Numbered from the stretch's first letter, positions 8,780 through 18,245 are shown. The stretch: 64,000 bases of DNA from DASQHW01 sp963837155 (GCA_963837155.1 CAWIMB010000002.1:3782001-3846000); one strand, 5' to 3'. Translations and numbers: made by a program. The notes: generated from the sequence alone by a model not told the origin.

Positions 8780-10243
8780 CTACGTCTTGCGCCAGGTGCG
8801 TTCGAACGGGAGACGCCACGCGTCCGGCGCGATGAGCTGGTGGATCGCGTTGGGCCCCCACGAGCCGGGCTGATACGGGCGAACCGGCGGCGGGTTCTCG
8901 AGGAGCGGCTTCGACCGTTCCCACAACCGCTCAATGCCCTCGGCGCTGGTGAACAGTGTGTGGTCTCCGCTCATCGCGTCGTAGATCAGTCGCTCGTATG
9001 CCTCGAGGAGATCCGTCGTGCGTCCGGTTTCGTGCAACGCGAACTGGAGACTCTGCTTGTCGAGTCGCATCCCCGGACCGGGACGCTTGCCGTAGAACGA
9101 CAGCGAAAGCTTCGACGCGTCGGCGAGGTCGAACGTGAGGTGGTCCGGCCCGTGGGCCCCGACGCCGGAGCCGACCGGGAACATGCTCTTGGGCGGTTCG
9201 CGGAACGCGATCGAGATGACGCGGGCGCCTTCGGCCATGCGCTTCCCGGTGCGGAGGTAGAACGGCACGCCGGCCCACCGCCAGTTGTCGATTTCGCAGC
9301 GAAGCGCGATGAACGTCTCGGTCTCCGAGTGGGCGCGGACTCCCGGCTCGTCGAGGTAGCCGTCGTACTGGCCGCGCACGACGTGTGCGGGTTCGATCGG
9401 ATTCAGGGAACGGAACACCTTGTTCTTCTCTTCGCCGATCGCCTTGGGCTCGAGCGCGGTCGGCGGTTCCATCGCCATGAAGGCCAGAACCTGAAAGAGG
9501 TGGTTGACCACCATGTCTCTGTACGCGCCGGTCCGTTCATAGAACCCGATGCGGTGCCCGATCGCGAGCGTCTCGGGCACGTCGATCTGGACGTGCGCGA
9601 TGTGCTGGCGATTCCAGATGGGCTCGAACAGACCGTTCGCGAACCGGAAGGCCAAGATGTTGAGCGCCGCTTCCTTCCCCAGGAAGTGATCGATGCGGAA
9701 GATCTGGCTCTCGTCGAAGGTCGCGTGCAGCGCGTCGTTCAGCTTCACCGCGGTGGCGAGGTTGGTACCGAACGGCTTCTCCATGATGATGCGCGCTCGT
9801 TCCGCCAATCCCACCGCGCCGAGACGCTCCACGACTTCCGGCGCGGCGGACGGCGGGACGCTCAGATAGTGGAGACGCGCTACCTCTCCGCCGAGTTCGT
9901 CCTCGAGCTCATCGACGATCTTGACCAGCGCATCGTTGCCGGCGGACTCGCACACGTAGAAGAGCCGCGACGCGAAAATGTCCCAGTGGTCGTCGACAAC
10001 GCCGTGGTGCGCAAACTCGTCGAGCGCGGCCCGGGAGAACGCACGGAAGGCCTCGTCGTCGAGGTCGTCGAGTGAGGTGCCGACGATCCGGAACTCGGGC
10101 AAGAGACCCGCTTGGGCGAGGTGGAACAGCCCGGGCAGGAGCTTGCGGCGGGCGAGATCGCCGGTGGCGCCGAACAGCACGATGACGTGCGGACGCAGTG
10201 GCGAGATCAGGCTCGAATTGATGTCCGTGGGATCGGCATGCAT
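8780..10243 (-). CDS. zwf: Glucose-6-phosphate 1-dehydrogenase
   Basis: This 487-residue cytosolic enzyme oxidises glucose-6-phosphate to 6-phosphogluconolactone, feeding the pentose phosphate pathway and making NADPH. The coenzyme motif GATGDLARRK is at residues 25-34, EKPFG at about 155 and the active-site signature RIDHFLGKE at 183-191. The length is normal. ATG 10243 is preceded by AGGGA. An SDR gene lies 44 nt upstream on the same strand, so they may be cotranscribed. No gnd, pgl or opcA gene is nearby, so it is uncoupled from the usual pentose-phosphate cluster. Confidence 0.95.
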   Translation of the reverse strand: MHADPTDINSSLISPLRPHVIVLFGATGDLARRKLLPGLFHLAQAGLLPEFRIVGTSLDDLDDEAFRAFSRAALDEFAHHGVVDDHWDIFASRLFYVCESAGNDALVKIVDELEDELGGEVARLHYLSVPPSAAPEVVERLGAVGLAERARIIMEKPFGTNLATAVKLNDALHATFDESQIFRIDHFLGKEAALNILAFRFANGLFEPIWNRQHIAHVQIDVPETLAIGHRIGFYERTGAYRDMVVNHLFQVLAFMAMEPPTALEPKAIGEEKNKVFRSLNPIEPAHVVRGQYDGYLDEPGVRAHSETETFIALRCEIDNWRWAGVPFYLRTGKRMAEGARVISIAFREPPKSMFPVGSGVGAHGPDHLTFDLADASKLSLSFYGKRPGPGMRLDKQSLQFALHETGRTTDLLEAYERLIYDAMSGDHTLFTSAEGIERLWERSKPLLENPPPVRPYQPGSWGPNAIHQLIAPDAWRLPFERTWRKT

Positions 10244-10287
10244 GCACGTCCCTGATCGGCAGCTTTGGGGACCTCCCGAAGCGGAAA

Positions 10288-11043
10288 CTACGTTCCGGCC
10301 TGGGCGACCTGGGCGAGAATCTCGGGCGGGACGAAGTTGTTCTCGGTCGTCGTGTCGGCCTCGGTGAGCTCCACCATCCGAGTGACGACCTCGGCGGGAT
10401 CCATCTGGCCGCTCGTGACGAACTCGCCCATCATCTTGAACATCGGTGTTGCGGGCGCATTGAGCGACGCATCGCCGAACCACTCCCACATCGACTCCGC
10501 CATGCGGTCGTTGAATCCGGTCAGGTACGGACCCGGGTTGAGCAGCGTGACGTCGATGCCTTGGGGCGCCAGCTCGGCGCGCATTGCCTTGCCCATCGCT
10601 TCCAACGCGTGCTTCGTCATCGAGTACGGACCGAACGACGGACCGACGATCACGCCGGCGATCGACGACACGATGATGATCCGTCCCGCGCCCTTGGCGA
10701 CCATGCGCGACAACACCTTCTGTGTGACGGCGAGCGTGCCGAACACGTTGACCTCGAAGAGGTGCCGCACGCGTTCCAACGGCACATCGGCCATCGGCCC
10801 GGTCTGGCCGGCGCCCGCGTTGTTGATGAGCACGTCGATGTCCCACTCGGCGGCCTTGTCGACGTCGGCCGACGTGATGTCGAGCTTCTCGACCGTCAGC
10901 TGCGGTGCCTCGCCGCGCAGTGCTTCCGCTTGAGCCTCGGTCTCGGTGGTGGCGATTACCCGATGTCCACGCGCCGCCAGCGCCAGACTGGCGCCCTTCC
11001 CGAATCCGGAACCTGCACCAGTGATCATTACCGTCTTGGCCAT
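10288..11043 (-). CDS. SDR-family NAD(P)-dependent oxidoreductase
   Basis: This 251-residue classical short-chain dehydrogenase has a Rossmann start TGAGSGFGKG (residues about 8-17), NNAGAG, the catalytic Ser in VSSIAG and the YSMTK (YxxxK) pair. ATG 11043 gives the usual short N-terminus (MAKTVMITG); an upstream extension in the same frame has no support. It lies upstream of zwf with a 44-nt gap. The substrate is not predictable from sequence. Confidence 0.9.
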   Translation of the reverse strand: MAKTVMITGAGSGFGKGASLALAARGHRVIATTETEAQAEALRGEAPQLTVEKLDITSADVDKAAEWDIDVLINNAGAGQTGPMADVPLERVRHLFEVNVFGTLAVTQKVLSRMVAKGAGRIIIVSSIAGVIVGPSFGPYSMTKHALEAMGKAMRAELAPQGIDVTLLNPGPYLTGFNDRMAESMWEWFGDASLNAPATPMFKMMGEFVTSGQMDPAEVVTRMVELTEADTTTENNFVPPEILAQVAQAGT

Positions 11044-11096
11044 GAGCGCCACCGTACGCCGAATCGCGTGCGACAACCCAGTGACAGGATGCGCGG

Positions 11097-11576
11097 ATGA
11101 CGACTGAGCGATTGGAAGTCCAGCGGACCATCGCCGAAGATCCGGCAACGATCTTCCGGCTGCTGTGCGACCCGCAGGGACATGTGGCGATCGACAGCTC
11201 CGGGATGCTGCAAGACGCCACCGGCGACCCCGTCACCGCTGTCGACGACACGTTCGTCGTGCACATGGATCGCGAAGCGCTGAATGACTATCCGATGGGT
11301 CGATACGACGTGACGGTCACGATCACGACGTTCGTTCCCGACCGCGAGATCGCGTGGACGATCATCGGCCAGATCAAGCCGCCCCTTGGTCACGTCTACG
11401 GCTACACGCTGACGCCTATCGACGAGGGCACGCTCGTCACCTCGTACTACGACTGGTCGTCGATCGACCCCACCTGGAAAGAGGCCGGGATCTTCCCGGT
11501 CATCTCCGAAGGCGCGCTGCGAGCGACCCTCGGGATCCTCGCCCGGACGGTCGCCCGAGGCGGCATCGGCGCGTGA
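11097..11576 (+). CDS. SRPBCC-family (polyketide cyclase/START-like) protein
   Basis: The 159-residue product has the pattern of a START/SRPBCC ligand-binding fold: an N-terminal strand (LEVQRTIAEDPATIFRLLCD), central strands DVTVTITTFVPDREIAWTI and a C-terminal helix. These domains bind hydrophobic ligands, and the specific ligand is unknown. The next gene begins within its stop codon (GTGA overlap), so the two are translationally coupled. It is divergent from the SDR gene with a 53-nt gap. Confidence 0.8.
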   Translation: MTTERLEVQRTIAEDPATIFRLLCDPQGHVAIDSSGMLQDATGDPVTAVDDTFVVHMDREALNDYPMGRYDVTVTITTFVPDREIAWTIIGQIKPPLGHVYGYTLTPIDEGTLVTSYYDWSSIDPTWKEAGIFPVISEGALRATLGILARTVARGGIGA

Positions 11577-12100
11577 CCGTGCGCGTCGCGTTCCTCCGGG
11601 CCGTGAATCTCGGCAAGCGCACGGTCAAGAACGCGCGACTGGTCGAGTTGTTCGAAGCCGCCGGCTATCGCGACGTCTGGACGCACATCAATAGCGGCAA
11701 CGTCGCGTTCGACGCGACCGGGTCGCGGGCAAGCCTCGAGCGGTCGATCGAACGCAAGCTCGAGAAGGAGTTCGGGTTCGAGATCACGACGTTCGTGCGT
11801 ACTGCGTCCGAACTGCAGAAGATCATCGACGCCAAGCCGTTCCGGGTGGGCGCCGGCGACACCTACTTCGTCACGTTCCTCAAGACGGCACCGAACGCGG
11901 CGACCGCCCGTGCGCTCGAGAAACTGTCGAACAACTTCGACACGCTGGTCGTGCGCGGCCGGGATGTGCACTGGCGCATGCACGGCAAGTCGACCGACTC
12001 GAAGCTGAGGAAGAAGGACTGGGCAATCGTCGGCGAAAACAACAGCACGAGCCGCAACATGAACATGCTGCGCAAGCTCGCGACAAAGCTCGGCGGGTAG
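11573..12100 (+). CDS. DUF1697-family protein
   Basis: This 175-residue protein matches the DUF1697 pattern: FLRAVNLGKRTVKNARLVELFEAAGY, INSGNVAFDA near residue 40, and a C-terminal STSRNMNMLRKL. Its biochemical role is unknown. GTG 11573 overlaps the upstream stop (GTGA); GTG 11579 two codons later is an alternative. It is coupled to the SRPBCC gene and converges on a small membrane protein gene with a 3-nt gap. Confidence 0.85.
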   Translation: MTVRVAFLRAVNLGKRTVKNARLVELFEAAGYRDVWTHINSGNVAFDATGSRASLERSIERKLEKEFGFEITTFVRTASELQKIIDAKPFRVGAGDTYFVTFLKTAPNAATARALEKLSNNFDTLVVRGRDVHWRMHGKSTDSKLRKKDWAIVGENNSTSRNMNMLRKLATKLGG

Positions 12101-12103
12101 ACC

Positions 12104-12523
12104 TCAGCCGCGTGCGGCGACCACGCGACGATCGCCGGCCCGAAAGGCCAACCACACTGTCGACAAGCCCAGCGCGATTGCCGCGAGGACCGTGAGCCAA
12201 CGGATGAGGTCTGCGTTGCCGTCTGGCCCCCAATACGGGTTGTTCACACCGAGGTCGAACGGAATCCCGTGGTAGAGCGTGAAGCCGACCGCGACACCGC
12301 CCCCCGCGAGCATCGCGAGTTCGCGCGCCCTCGGCGCCCGCGTCAAGACCGCGAGAAAGGCGACGATCGCGGCGACGATGCCGATCAGCGCCTGGCGGTC
12401 GACGAGCACTGACGGAAACTCGGCATCGTGCGAGTAGCGCATGACGTCCAGAAGATGGGCGAGCTGCACGAGCGCGAGCGCAACGAGAGCGACGAGAAGA
12501 AGGGTGCGGCTCCGCTCGGCCAT
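12104..12523 (-). CDS. Small four-helix membrane protein, unknown function
   Basis: I do not recognise this 139-residue protein. It has four likely transmembrane helices: TLLLVALVALALVQLAHLL, ALIGIVAAIVAFLAVL, LAMLAGGGVAVGFTLYHG and LTVLAAIALGLSTVWLAF. The loop between helices 3 and 4 has a conserved-looking VNNPYWGPDGNADLIRWL stretch. ATG 12523 (MAERSRT) is chosen because the preceding in-frame residues are unlike a membrane protein start. It lies just downstream of the RIO kinase gene on the same strand. Confidence 0.6.
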   Translation of the reverse strand: MAERSRTLLLVALVALALVQLAHLLDVMRYSHDAEFPSVLVDRQALIGIVAAIVAFLAVLTRAPRARELAMLAGGGVAVGFTLYHGIPFDLGVNNPYWGPDGNADLIRWLTVLAAIALGLSTVWLAFRAGDRRVVAARG

Positions 12524-12558
12524 GACCCGACAACGATAGGCGTGTCCGCCTACGAATG

Positions 12559-13326
12559 TCAGGGTCCCGCCGCTCGGAAGGCTGCGGCCACGAGGTCGCC
12601 GAACACGTGCTCGGTATCGAACGGGATGTGTCTTGCCCTGAACCACTCGCCAACGTTGACCAGGTCACGATGCAGGAAGTCGACGGCCTGGCCGTTCGTG
12701 CTGATCTCGACTGCTTGCGGCACGTCGATGATCCACAGCACATCGTCCCACCACAGCAGGTTGTAGACCGACAGATCGGCGTGTACAACGCCAGCGTCCA
12801 CCATGCGGTGCAAGTTCTCGATGAGCTGTGACGCCGCTGCTTGCACTCCCTCGCGATGCAAGCCCGCGTGGACCAAGCGCGGCGCTGCCATGACCCGGTC
12901 ACCGATGTACTGCATGAGAATGCCGTCAGCGGTTCGGGCGACGGGAAACGGCACGCTGACCCCCGCCGAGGAGAGCTGCTCGAGCATCGCGAATTCGTTG
13001 TCCGGCCAGTCGTGACGGAGCACGCTCCGCCCGTGGCGCGTCTTCTTCGCGGCCGCGCGCCGGTCGCGGCTGTTCCCGATCGTGCGGCCGTCTCGATACG
13101 CCCGGTCGTTCGCGAAGTTCGCCGCGCGCTGGAACCCCAGCTGTTGCAACTCACCCTTGTGGGTCACCTCGCGAGGTCGGTAGCGCTTGTGGGCCAGCAG
13201 GCACGTACGCCCGTCCGGCGCCACTCGCTCCACAAGAAAAACTTCGGCTTCCTTACCGGTCTTGAGTGATCCGAGGTCGTACTCCTCGTACGGCTCGGGA
13301 TCGGCGATGAGCCACGCCGTGTCCAT
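12559..13326 (-). CDS. RIO-type serine/threonine protein kinase
   Basis: This 255-residue atypical kinase has a nucleotide loop (LKTGKEAEVFLVER), the ATP-binding Lys in LAHKRYRP, the catalytic loop VVHADLSVYNLLWW and the metal-binding IIDVPQAVE. These are the RIO1-type signatures. ATG 13326 starts at MDTAWLIADPEP. RIO kinases act in ribosome maturation in archaea and eukaryotes; the bacterial targets are poorly defined. The start of the small membrane protein gene lies 35 nt downstream. Confidence 0.85.
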   Translation of the reverse strand: MDTAWLIADPEPYEEYDLGSLKTGKEAEVFLVERVAPDGRTCLLAHKRYRPREVTHKGELQQLGFQRAANFANDRAYRDGRTIGNSRDRRAAAKKTRHGRSVLRHDWPDNEFAMLEQLSSAGVSVPFPVARTADGILMQYIGDRVMAAPRLVHAGLHREGVQAAASQLIENLHRMVDAGVVHADLSVYNLLWWDDVLWIIDVPQAVEISTNGQAVDFLHRDLVNVGEWFRARHIPFDTEHVFGDLVAAAFRAAGP

Positions 13327-13532
13327 GCAATGCTCCTGCGTCGAGAGACAGACGATCTCCCGGCGGGGCGCGACGCGAACGCCGTCAAACGCGAAGCGCG
13401 CAGCCGAGGCCGGGGGTGGATGAAGCGACCTTTGCCATCTGCTTCCCACCTCCTCGCTCGGCACGGACAGTGCGGACATCATTGTCGTGCGTGAGGACCC
13501 GTGCAACCGACTTTCCGAGATACGTTCGTCGG

Positions 13533-14090
13533 ATGCGCATCCTCGTCGTCATCGACTCGCCGCCATCGGCGACATATCACCGCGCCACCGTCGACGCGCT
13601 CTTCCATGCTTCCGACGCACTCGGCCAAGAGCTCGACGTCGCGACCCGCACAAGCGACATGCTCGACAACTCGGAACTCCGCGACGTCCAGGGCATCGTT
13701 ATCGGACCGGGATCGCCCTATCGCCGTGAGGTTGCGGTGTGGAACACGGTTCGCTGCGCACTCGCGTGCTCCCTCGACGGAAAGACGATTGACGTCGAGC
13801 TCATCAGCGGAAGCCGGCTCGCCGCGCTCCACGGTGACGCGGCATCGACCATCGAGCTGACCACGTGCAACTACGGCCTCGATCCCGCACGCCAGAATGT
13901 CGCATCGACGGGAGGCATGATCGTCGCCGGCGTCGACGACACGGGTGAGGTTCGTGCCATCGAGCGGTCAGACCACCCGTTCTTCGTCGCGAGCCTGTAT
14001 CAACCGCAACTCCGATCCGCTCCGGATGCGCCTCATCCTGTCTTCGTTGGTCTCGTCACCGCCTGTGCCGAGCGTCGCGGCATTGCCTGA
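13533..14090 (+). CDS. Class-I glutamine-amidotransferase-like protein (CTP-synthase C-terminal related), nucleophile segment missing
   Basis: The 185-residue product matches a family annotated elsewhere as CTP synthase C-terminal region-related (seleno)protein. Seen are the N-terminus MRILVVIDSPPSATYHRA, GIVIGPGSPYR, SGSRLAALHGD, CNYGLDP and the C-terminal HPFFVASLYQPQ. In relatives about 45-50 residues, including the GTCGGFQ nucleophile elbow, lie between GSPYR and ALACSL. Here AVWNTVR runs straight into CALACSL, so that segment is absent while the frame is kept. As written it cannot form the usual thiol active site. It could be an in-frame genomic deletion, a collapsed assembly or a binding-only protein. 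Confidence 0.75.
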   Translation: MRILVVIDSPPSATYHRATVDALFHASDALGQELDVATRTSDMLDNSELRDVQGIVIGPGSPYRREVAVWNTVRCALACSLDGKTIDVELISGSRLAALHGDAASTIELTTCNYGLDPARQNVASTGGMIVAGVDDTGEVRAIERSDHPFFVASLYQPQLRSAPDAPHPVFVGLVTACAERRGIA

Positions 14091-14119
14091 CGAAGGCGTT
14101 CTCCGGCAGGCTTGCACCG

Positions 14120-15295
14120 ATGCAGTTCGGGATCTTCTACGAGCATCAGCTCCCCCGTCCATGGGACCAGGACAGCGAATACCGCTTGCTGCACCAGTCG
14201 ATCGAGCAGATCGAGCTGGCTGACCGGCTCGGCTACCAGTACGCATGGGAAGTCGAACACCACTTCCTCGAGGAGTACTCGCACTCGTCGGCACCGGAGG
14301 TCTTCCTGGGTGCGGCGAGTCAGCGCACGCAGCACATCCGTCTCGGTCACGGCATCATCCAACTCCCGACGAACCATCCGGCGCGTGTTGCGGAACGGGT
14401 CTCGACCCTCGATCTGCTCAGTCACGGTCGTGTCGAGCTCGGCATCGGAGAGAGCGCGACGACGACCGAGTTGCATGGCTTCGGCCAACGCTTCCGCGAC
14501 AAGCGCGCGGTCTTCGAGGACGCGGTTCGCGCTCTGATCCCGATGTTCGGAGACGCACCGGTCGAGTATCACGGTCCGTACTTCGACTTCCCGCTGCGCA
14601 ACGTGCTCCCGAAGCCGCGGCAGAAACCGCATCCACCGCTCTGGGTAGCGTGTTCGCAGCGCGACACCATCGAGGCCGCCGGCCGTTGGGGCATCGGTGC
14701 GCTCGGCTTCCAGTTCGTCAGCGCGGACGAGGCACACGCATGGGTCGCCGCGTATTACGACGCGTACCTCAACCGCCTCGCCAAGCTCGCCGACTACGCG
14801 ACCAACCCGAACATCGCGGTCGTTTCGGGGTTCATGTGCTGCCCAACTGACGACGAAGCCAACGTCAAAGCGGAGGGTTGGACGTTCTTCGCGTTCGCGC
14901 TGCGCTATTACGCCACCCGCCCGCCCGGACAACCCGGCACGCCGAGCCTTTGGGACGAGTACGTCGCGTTTCGCGACTCACCGCAGGCTCGAAAGATGCA
15001 CGCGGGCGGCTTGATCGGATCTCCCGAAACCATCCGCACCAAGCTTCGGAAATTCGAGGAGTCACACGTCGACCAAGTGATCCTGCTCAACCAAGCTGGG
15101 CGGAACACGCACGATGACATCTGCAGCAGTCTTGAGCTGTTCGCAACCGAGGTGATGCCCGAGTTCGTCGAACGGGACGCCGAGCACCAACGCTGGAAAG
15201 AACGCGTGCTCACGCGCGACATCACGCTCGAGGTCCCGGATACCTCACCGGAAGCGCTGCCTCGCCCCGTACGGCGACCGATCACCACCGACTGA
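14120..15295 (+). CDS. LLM-class flavin-dependent oxidoreductase
   Basis: This 391-residue bacterial-luciferase-like monooxygenase shows MQFGIFYEHQLP at the start, AWEVEHHFLEEYSHS (residues about 40-55), the flavin-binding region LGHGIIQLPTNHPARVAERVS and VELGIGES. The family uses FMNH2 or F420H2 for oxidations of small organic substrates. ATG 14120 lies 29 nt after the GATase-like gene, so they may be cotranscribed. It converges on a TesB gene with a 7-nt gap. The C-terminal tail rich in Pro and Arg is variable in the family. Confidence 0.9.
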   Translation: MQFGIFYEHQLPRPWDQDSEYRLLHQSIEQIELADRLGYQYAWEVEHHFLEEYSHSSAPEVFLGAASQRTQHIRLGHGIIQLPTNHPARVAERVSTLDLLSHGRVELGIGESATTTELHGFGQRFRDKRAVFEDAVRALIPMFGDAPVEYHGPYFDFPLRNVLPKPRQKPHPPLWVACSQRDTIEAAGRWGIGALGFQFVSADEAHAWVAAYYDAYLNRLAKLADYATNPNIAVVSGFMCCPTDDEANVKAEGWTFFAFALRYYATRPPGQPGTPSLWDEYVAFRDSPQARKMHAGGLIGSPETIRTKLRKFEESHVDQVILLNQAGRNTHDDICSSLELFATEVMPEFVERDAEHQRWKERVLTRDITLEVPDTSPEALPRPVRRPITTD

Positions 15296-15302
15296 CACGC
15301 GG

Positions 15303-16169
15303 TCAATCGGAAGGCGTCACGCCAAGAAACTCCGCCATGCGGCGAAGCATCTTCGGGTCGAGCACCTGGTTGCGCAACAGCATCTCTTGGGTCAGCACGG
15401 CACCAAGCCGGCCGTCCTCGCTGCGCAGCGATCCGCTGTACACGCCGCGCGAGCTGCTCGCCATCAACGGCCAGAGCTCGAGCAGCATCCACTCATCGGC
15501 CCGAATGGGTTCGTGAAACCAGACGCTGTGGTCGATGCTCGGCCCGCCGGCGGGAAGCCCCGGCACGTCGACCTGACCGAAGCCGGAACCGAGGTCGGAC
15601 ACGTAGGTGACCGCGCACGCGTGCACCAGCGGGTCGTCCGGCAACCGGCTGGCCGCGCGCACCCACAGGACATCGGAGTGGCGGATCTGACCCTCGCCAA
15701 TGGTTGTCGGCGTGACTTCGCGCACCTCGACGAGCAGCCCGGATGGCCGCTCGGGAAGCTGGGCAGGATCAGTGCCGCCTCGCGTCGTGACCGCATCGAA
15801 GGTCGCGCTGTCCTCGAGCGCATGAAACGACGCAATCATCGAGAAGATGACCTCACCGTCCTGCACCGCTCGCACGTGACGCGCCGAGAACGAGCCGCCG
15901 TCGCGGTCGCGGTCGACGTGCAAAATCACGGGGCGATCAACGCGGCCCCGCCGGAGGAAGTAGCCATGCAGCGAGTGCGGCACACGTTCCGGCGGCACTG
16001 TGGCGCCCGCCGCCCGAAGCGCCTGCGCGGCAACCTGGCCGCCGTACAGCGAAAGTCGACTGCGTGCACCGGCTTCGTTCTCGGCGCGGAAGAGATCACG
16101 GTCGAGCACCTCGAGGTCGAGCAGCGCGGCGAGGTCGTGCGCCGATGATCGTCCGTCGGGAGGTTCCAC
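15303..16169 (-). CDS. Acyl-CoA thioesterase II (TesB-like)
   Basis: This intact 288-residue double-hotdog thioesterase has LYGGQVAAQALRAAG and HSLHGYFLRRG in the first half. The second half has the catalytic Asp region TYVSDLGSGFG, SIDHSVWFHEP and the Gln of AVLTQEM. It hydrolyses acyl-CoAs in the cytosol. It is a paralogue of the frameshifted thioesterase at 1173-2016 and shares a 45-nt divergent region with the oligopeptidase gene. Confidence 0.9.
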   Translation of the reverse strand: MEPPDGRSSAHDLAALLDLEVLDRDLFRAENEAGARSRLSLYGGQVAAQALRAAGATVPPERVPHSLHGYFLRRGRVDRPVILHVDRDRDGGSFSARHVRAVQDGEVIFSMIASFHALEDSATFDAVTTRGGTDPAQLPERPSGLLVEVREVTPTTIGEGQIRHSDVLWVRAASRLPDDPLVHACAVTYVSDLGSGFGQVDVPGLPAGGPSIDHSVWFHEPIRADEWMLLELWPLMASSSRGVYSGSLRSEDGRLGAVLTQEMLLRNQVLDPKMLRRMAEFLGVTPSD

Positions 16170-16214
16170 GCCGCAGTCTTACTGATTCGGCGCGGCTTCA
16201 GCCATACTCGAGGC

Positions 16215-18179
16215 GTGCTGCATGGTGATTGGCGGGAGGACGAGTATGCGTGGCTGCGCGACCCGTCCGACCCCTGGCGCGCGCGCTACCTCGAAACCGA
16301 GCGCGAGATCGAACAACTGGAGCTCGGGCGGTACCACGGCATCGCGTCCGACTATTCCGCCTTCGTTCGCCGGCACATCGCCGATGTCGTGCCGCGGGAG
16401 TTCTCCCTCCGGGGGACGCGGTTTCGTTGGCAAGGGTCGCGCCTCGAACGGCGGGGCAACTCGACGCGCGGCGGCTGGCGCGCGGTGTTCGACACCGAGG
16501 TCTACGGCGCGCGGGCGGGCGGGGGAGGCGTCACAAGCGTCGCGATCAGTCCGGACGGCCGCTTCATCGCGCTCATGCTCCACCGCACGGGCGACGAGCA
16601 ATGGATGCTGCGCATTCGCTCAGTGGATCGCGGGCGTGACCTCGGCATCGCCTACGACCATCTGGGGCCGAGTGTTGCGTGGCTCGGTCCCGATCGAGTG
16701 CTCGTGACACGCGTCGACGAGCGGGGTCGGCCTGCATCGGCGCACGTGTGCGATCTGACCGCGGGGTCAGGCGTCGGCGCCGCCATCCTCGTTGCGCACG
16801 AGCCGACGGCGTGGCTCGAGGTGCATGCGCTGGCCGACGGCATGCACGCAATCGTGTCCGGCGCGGGACATTGGATCGCGAGCGCCGGGCAGCCCCATGC
16901 GCTCGCGCGTCTCGACTTGCCCGCGGATCTGCACCTGCGGTCGGCCGAGGTCGGCGCCCGGGACGACATCCTCCTCGTCCACGCCGCCGACGACCAGGGC
17001 GGCGACGTGTTGCTTGCGGCAGCGATGCAAAACGATCACATGATGGCGTCACACGTGTTGTTCCGTGCCGAAGAGAGCGAGACGATCGAAGGCTCGTCGC
17101 TCCATGACGATTGCATCGTGTTTCTCCTGCGGCGCGCGGGCGTGCCCCATGTACGGGTGATCGAACGCGACGGAACGCTCCGATATGACATCCCGTTGGT
17201 CGACCTTGGTGTCGCCGACAGCGTCGACATCTATGACACTGAGATCCCGCCAACTCCCACGAGCACCTGCGTGATGACGAGCCGGCCCATCGACCCCGGT
17301 GAGGAATTTACGGTCGACGTCGACTCGGGCACCTTGCACGCGTTGCGACGCCTCCCGGTGCCGCCACACTGGCCGCACGACGACTTGGTCGCGCGGGTCG
17401 AGTGGGTACGGGCACACGACGGCACCGACGTGCCGATGACCATCGTGCATCGACGTGACATCGCGCGACCCGCACCAACGATTCTGCACGGATACGGCGC
17501 CTACGGGATCTCGTCACGGATGGCTCCGAACGCCGATGCATTGTTCTGGCTCTCACGCGGCTGGGTGCTCGCGTTCGCGCACGTCAGAGGGGGCGGTGAA
17601 CTCGGCCCCCGCTGGCACCGGGCCGCGACCGGCGCGCACAAGTACCGCTCGGTTTCCGACTTCGTCGCGTGCGCGCGTGCGCTCGTCGCGAATGGCCTGA
17701 GCGAACCGGCGCGCCTCGCCGCGGACGGCGGGAGCGCGGGCGGGCTCTTGGTGTGTGCGGTCGCGATCACGGCGCCCGATGCGTTCGGCGCGGTCGTTGC
17801 CCGCCATCCCGTCACGGACGTCATCGAATTCCTGAGCGACCCGAGCGGACGTCTGGCCGGCACCTCGCAAAAGGAATTCGGCAATATTTTCGCCCGCGAG
17901 GACGTCTACCGAGCCGTCAAGTCGTACAACCCATTCGACAACATCACGACCGCGCCGTACCCAGCGTTCCTCTTCGTGACCGGGCTGCAAGATGAGCGCG
18001 TCCCGTGGTGGCACGCGGCGCGCCTCGCACTGCGACTGCGGATGTACTCGACGAGCGGCTTGCCGATCGTCATGCTCGTCGGCTCGATCGCGGGCCACAC
18101 CGGCGGGTGGAAGTCCGGGGAGCGCGACCCGAGCGGGAGCGCAGCCGCGTTCCTGGTCGCCAGGTTCGAACGGCCCTGA
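16215..18179 (+). CDS. Prolyl oligopeptidase-family serine peptidase (S9A, oligopeptidase B-like)
   Basis: This 654-residue protein has an N-terminal beta-propeller and a C-terminal alpha/beta hydrolase. The start MLHGDWREDEYAWLRDP is typical of the family. GYGAYGIS, HVRGGGELG and GGSAGG (Ser507) mark the hydrolase domain; Asp593 (LQDERVP) and His628 (SIAGHTGGW) complete the triad. It cleaves short peptides. GTG 16215 is the start. No signal peptide is seen, so it is probably cytosolic. It is intact and of normal length. Confidence 0.92.
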   Translation: MLHGDWREDEYAWLRDPSDPWRARYLETEREIEQLELGRYHGIASDYSAFVRRHIADVVPREFSLRGTRFRWQGSRLERRGNSTRGGWRAVFDTEVYGARAGGGGVTSVAISPDGRFIALMLHRTGDEQWMLRIRSVDRGRDLGIAYDHLGPSVAWLGPDRVLVTRVDERGRPASAHVCDLTAGSGVGAAILVAHEPTAWLEVHALADGMHAIVSGAGHWIASAGQPHALARLDLPADLHLRSAEVGARDDILLVHAADDQGGDVLLAAAMQNDHMMASHVLFRAEESETIEGSSLHDDCIVFLLRRAGVPHVRVIERDGTLRYDIPLVDLGVADSVDIYDTEIPPTPTSTCVMTSRPIDPGEEFTVDVDSGTLHALRRLPVPPHWPHDDLVARVEWVRAHDGTDVPMTIVHRRDIARPAPTILHGYGAYGISSRMAPNADALFWLSRGWVLAFAHVRGGGELGPRWHRAATGAHKYRSVSDFVACARALVANGLSEPARLAADGGSAGGLLVCAVAITAPDAFGAVVARHPVTDVIEFLSDPSGRLAGTSQKEFGNIFAREDVYRAVKSYNPFDNITTAPYPAFLFVTGLQDERVPWWHAARLALRLRMYSTSGLPIVMLVGSIAGHTGGWKSGERDPSGSAAAFLVARFERP

Positions 18180-18217
18180 CGCGCGCGCCGCGCGCACCCA
18201 GCACAGTTGGGGTGACG

Positions 18218-18245
18218 TTGACACTCGTTGTGCTTGTGTTGATTT
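18218..18245 (+). promoter_or_regulatory. Weak promoter candidate
   Basis: A perfect -35 hexamer TTGACA at 18218-18223 is followed after 16 nt by TGATTT, a poor -10. It lies about 90 nt upstream of the hypothetical gene at 18331 in a stretch that is less GC-rich than its surroundings. Confidence 0.25.

Noticed and set aside
8763..8781. Terminator hairpin between marR and zwf
   Set aside because: AGTGC/GCACT gives only a 5-bp stem with a 9-nt loop, too weak to claim.
8840..10075. Long plus-strand open frame of 411 codons
   Set aside because: It lies wholly antisense to zwf, whose motifs are unmistakable; long antisense frames are expected at this GC content.
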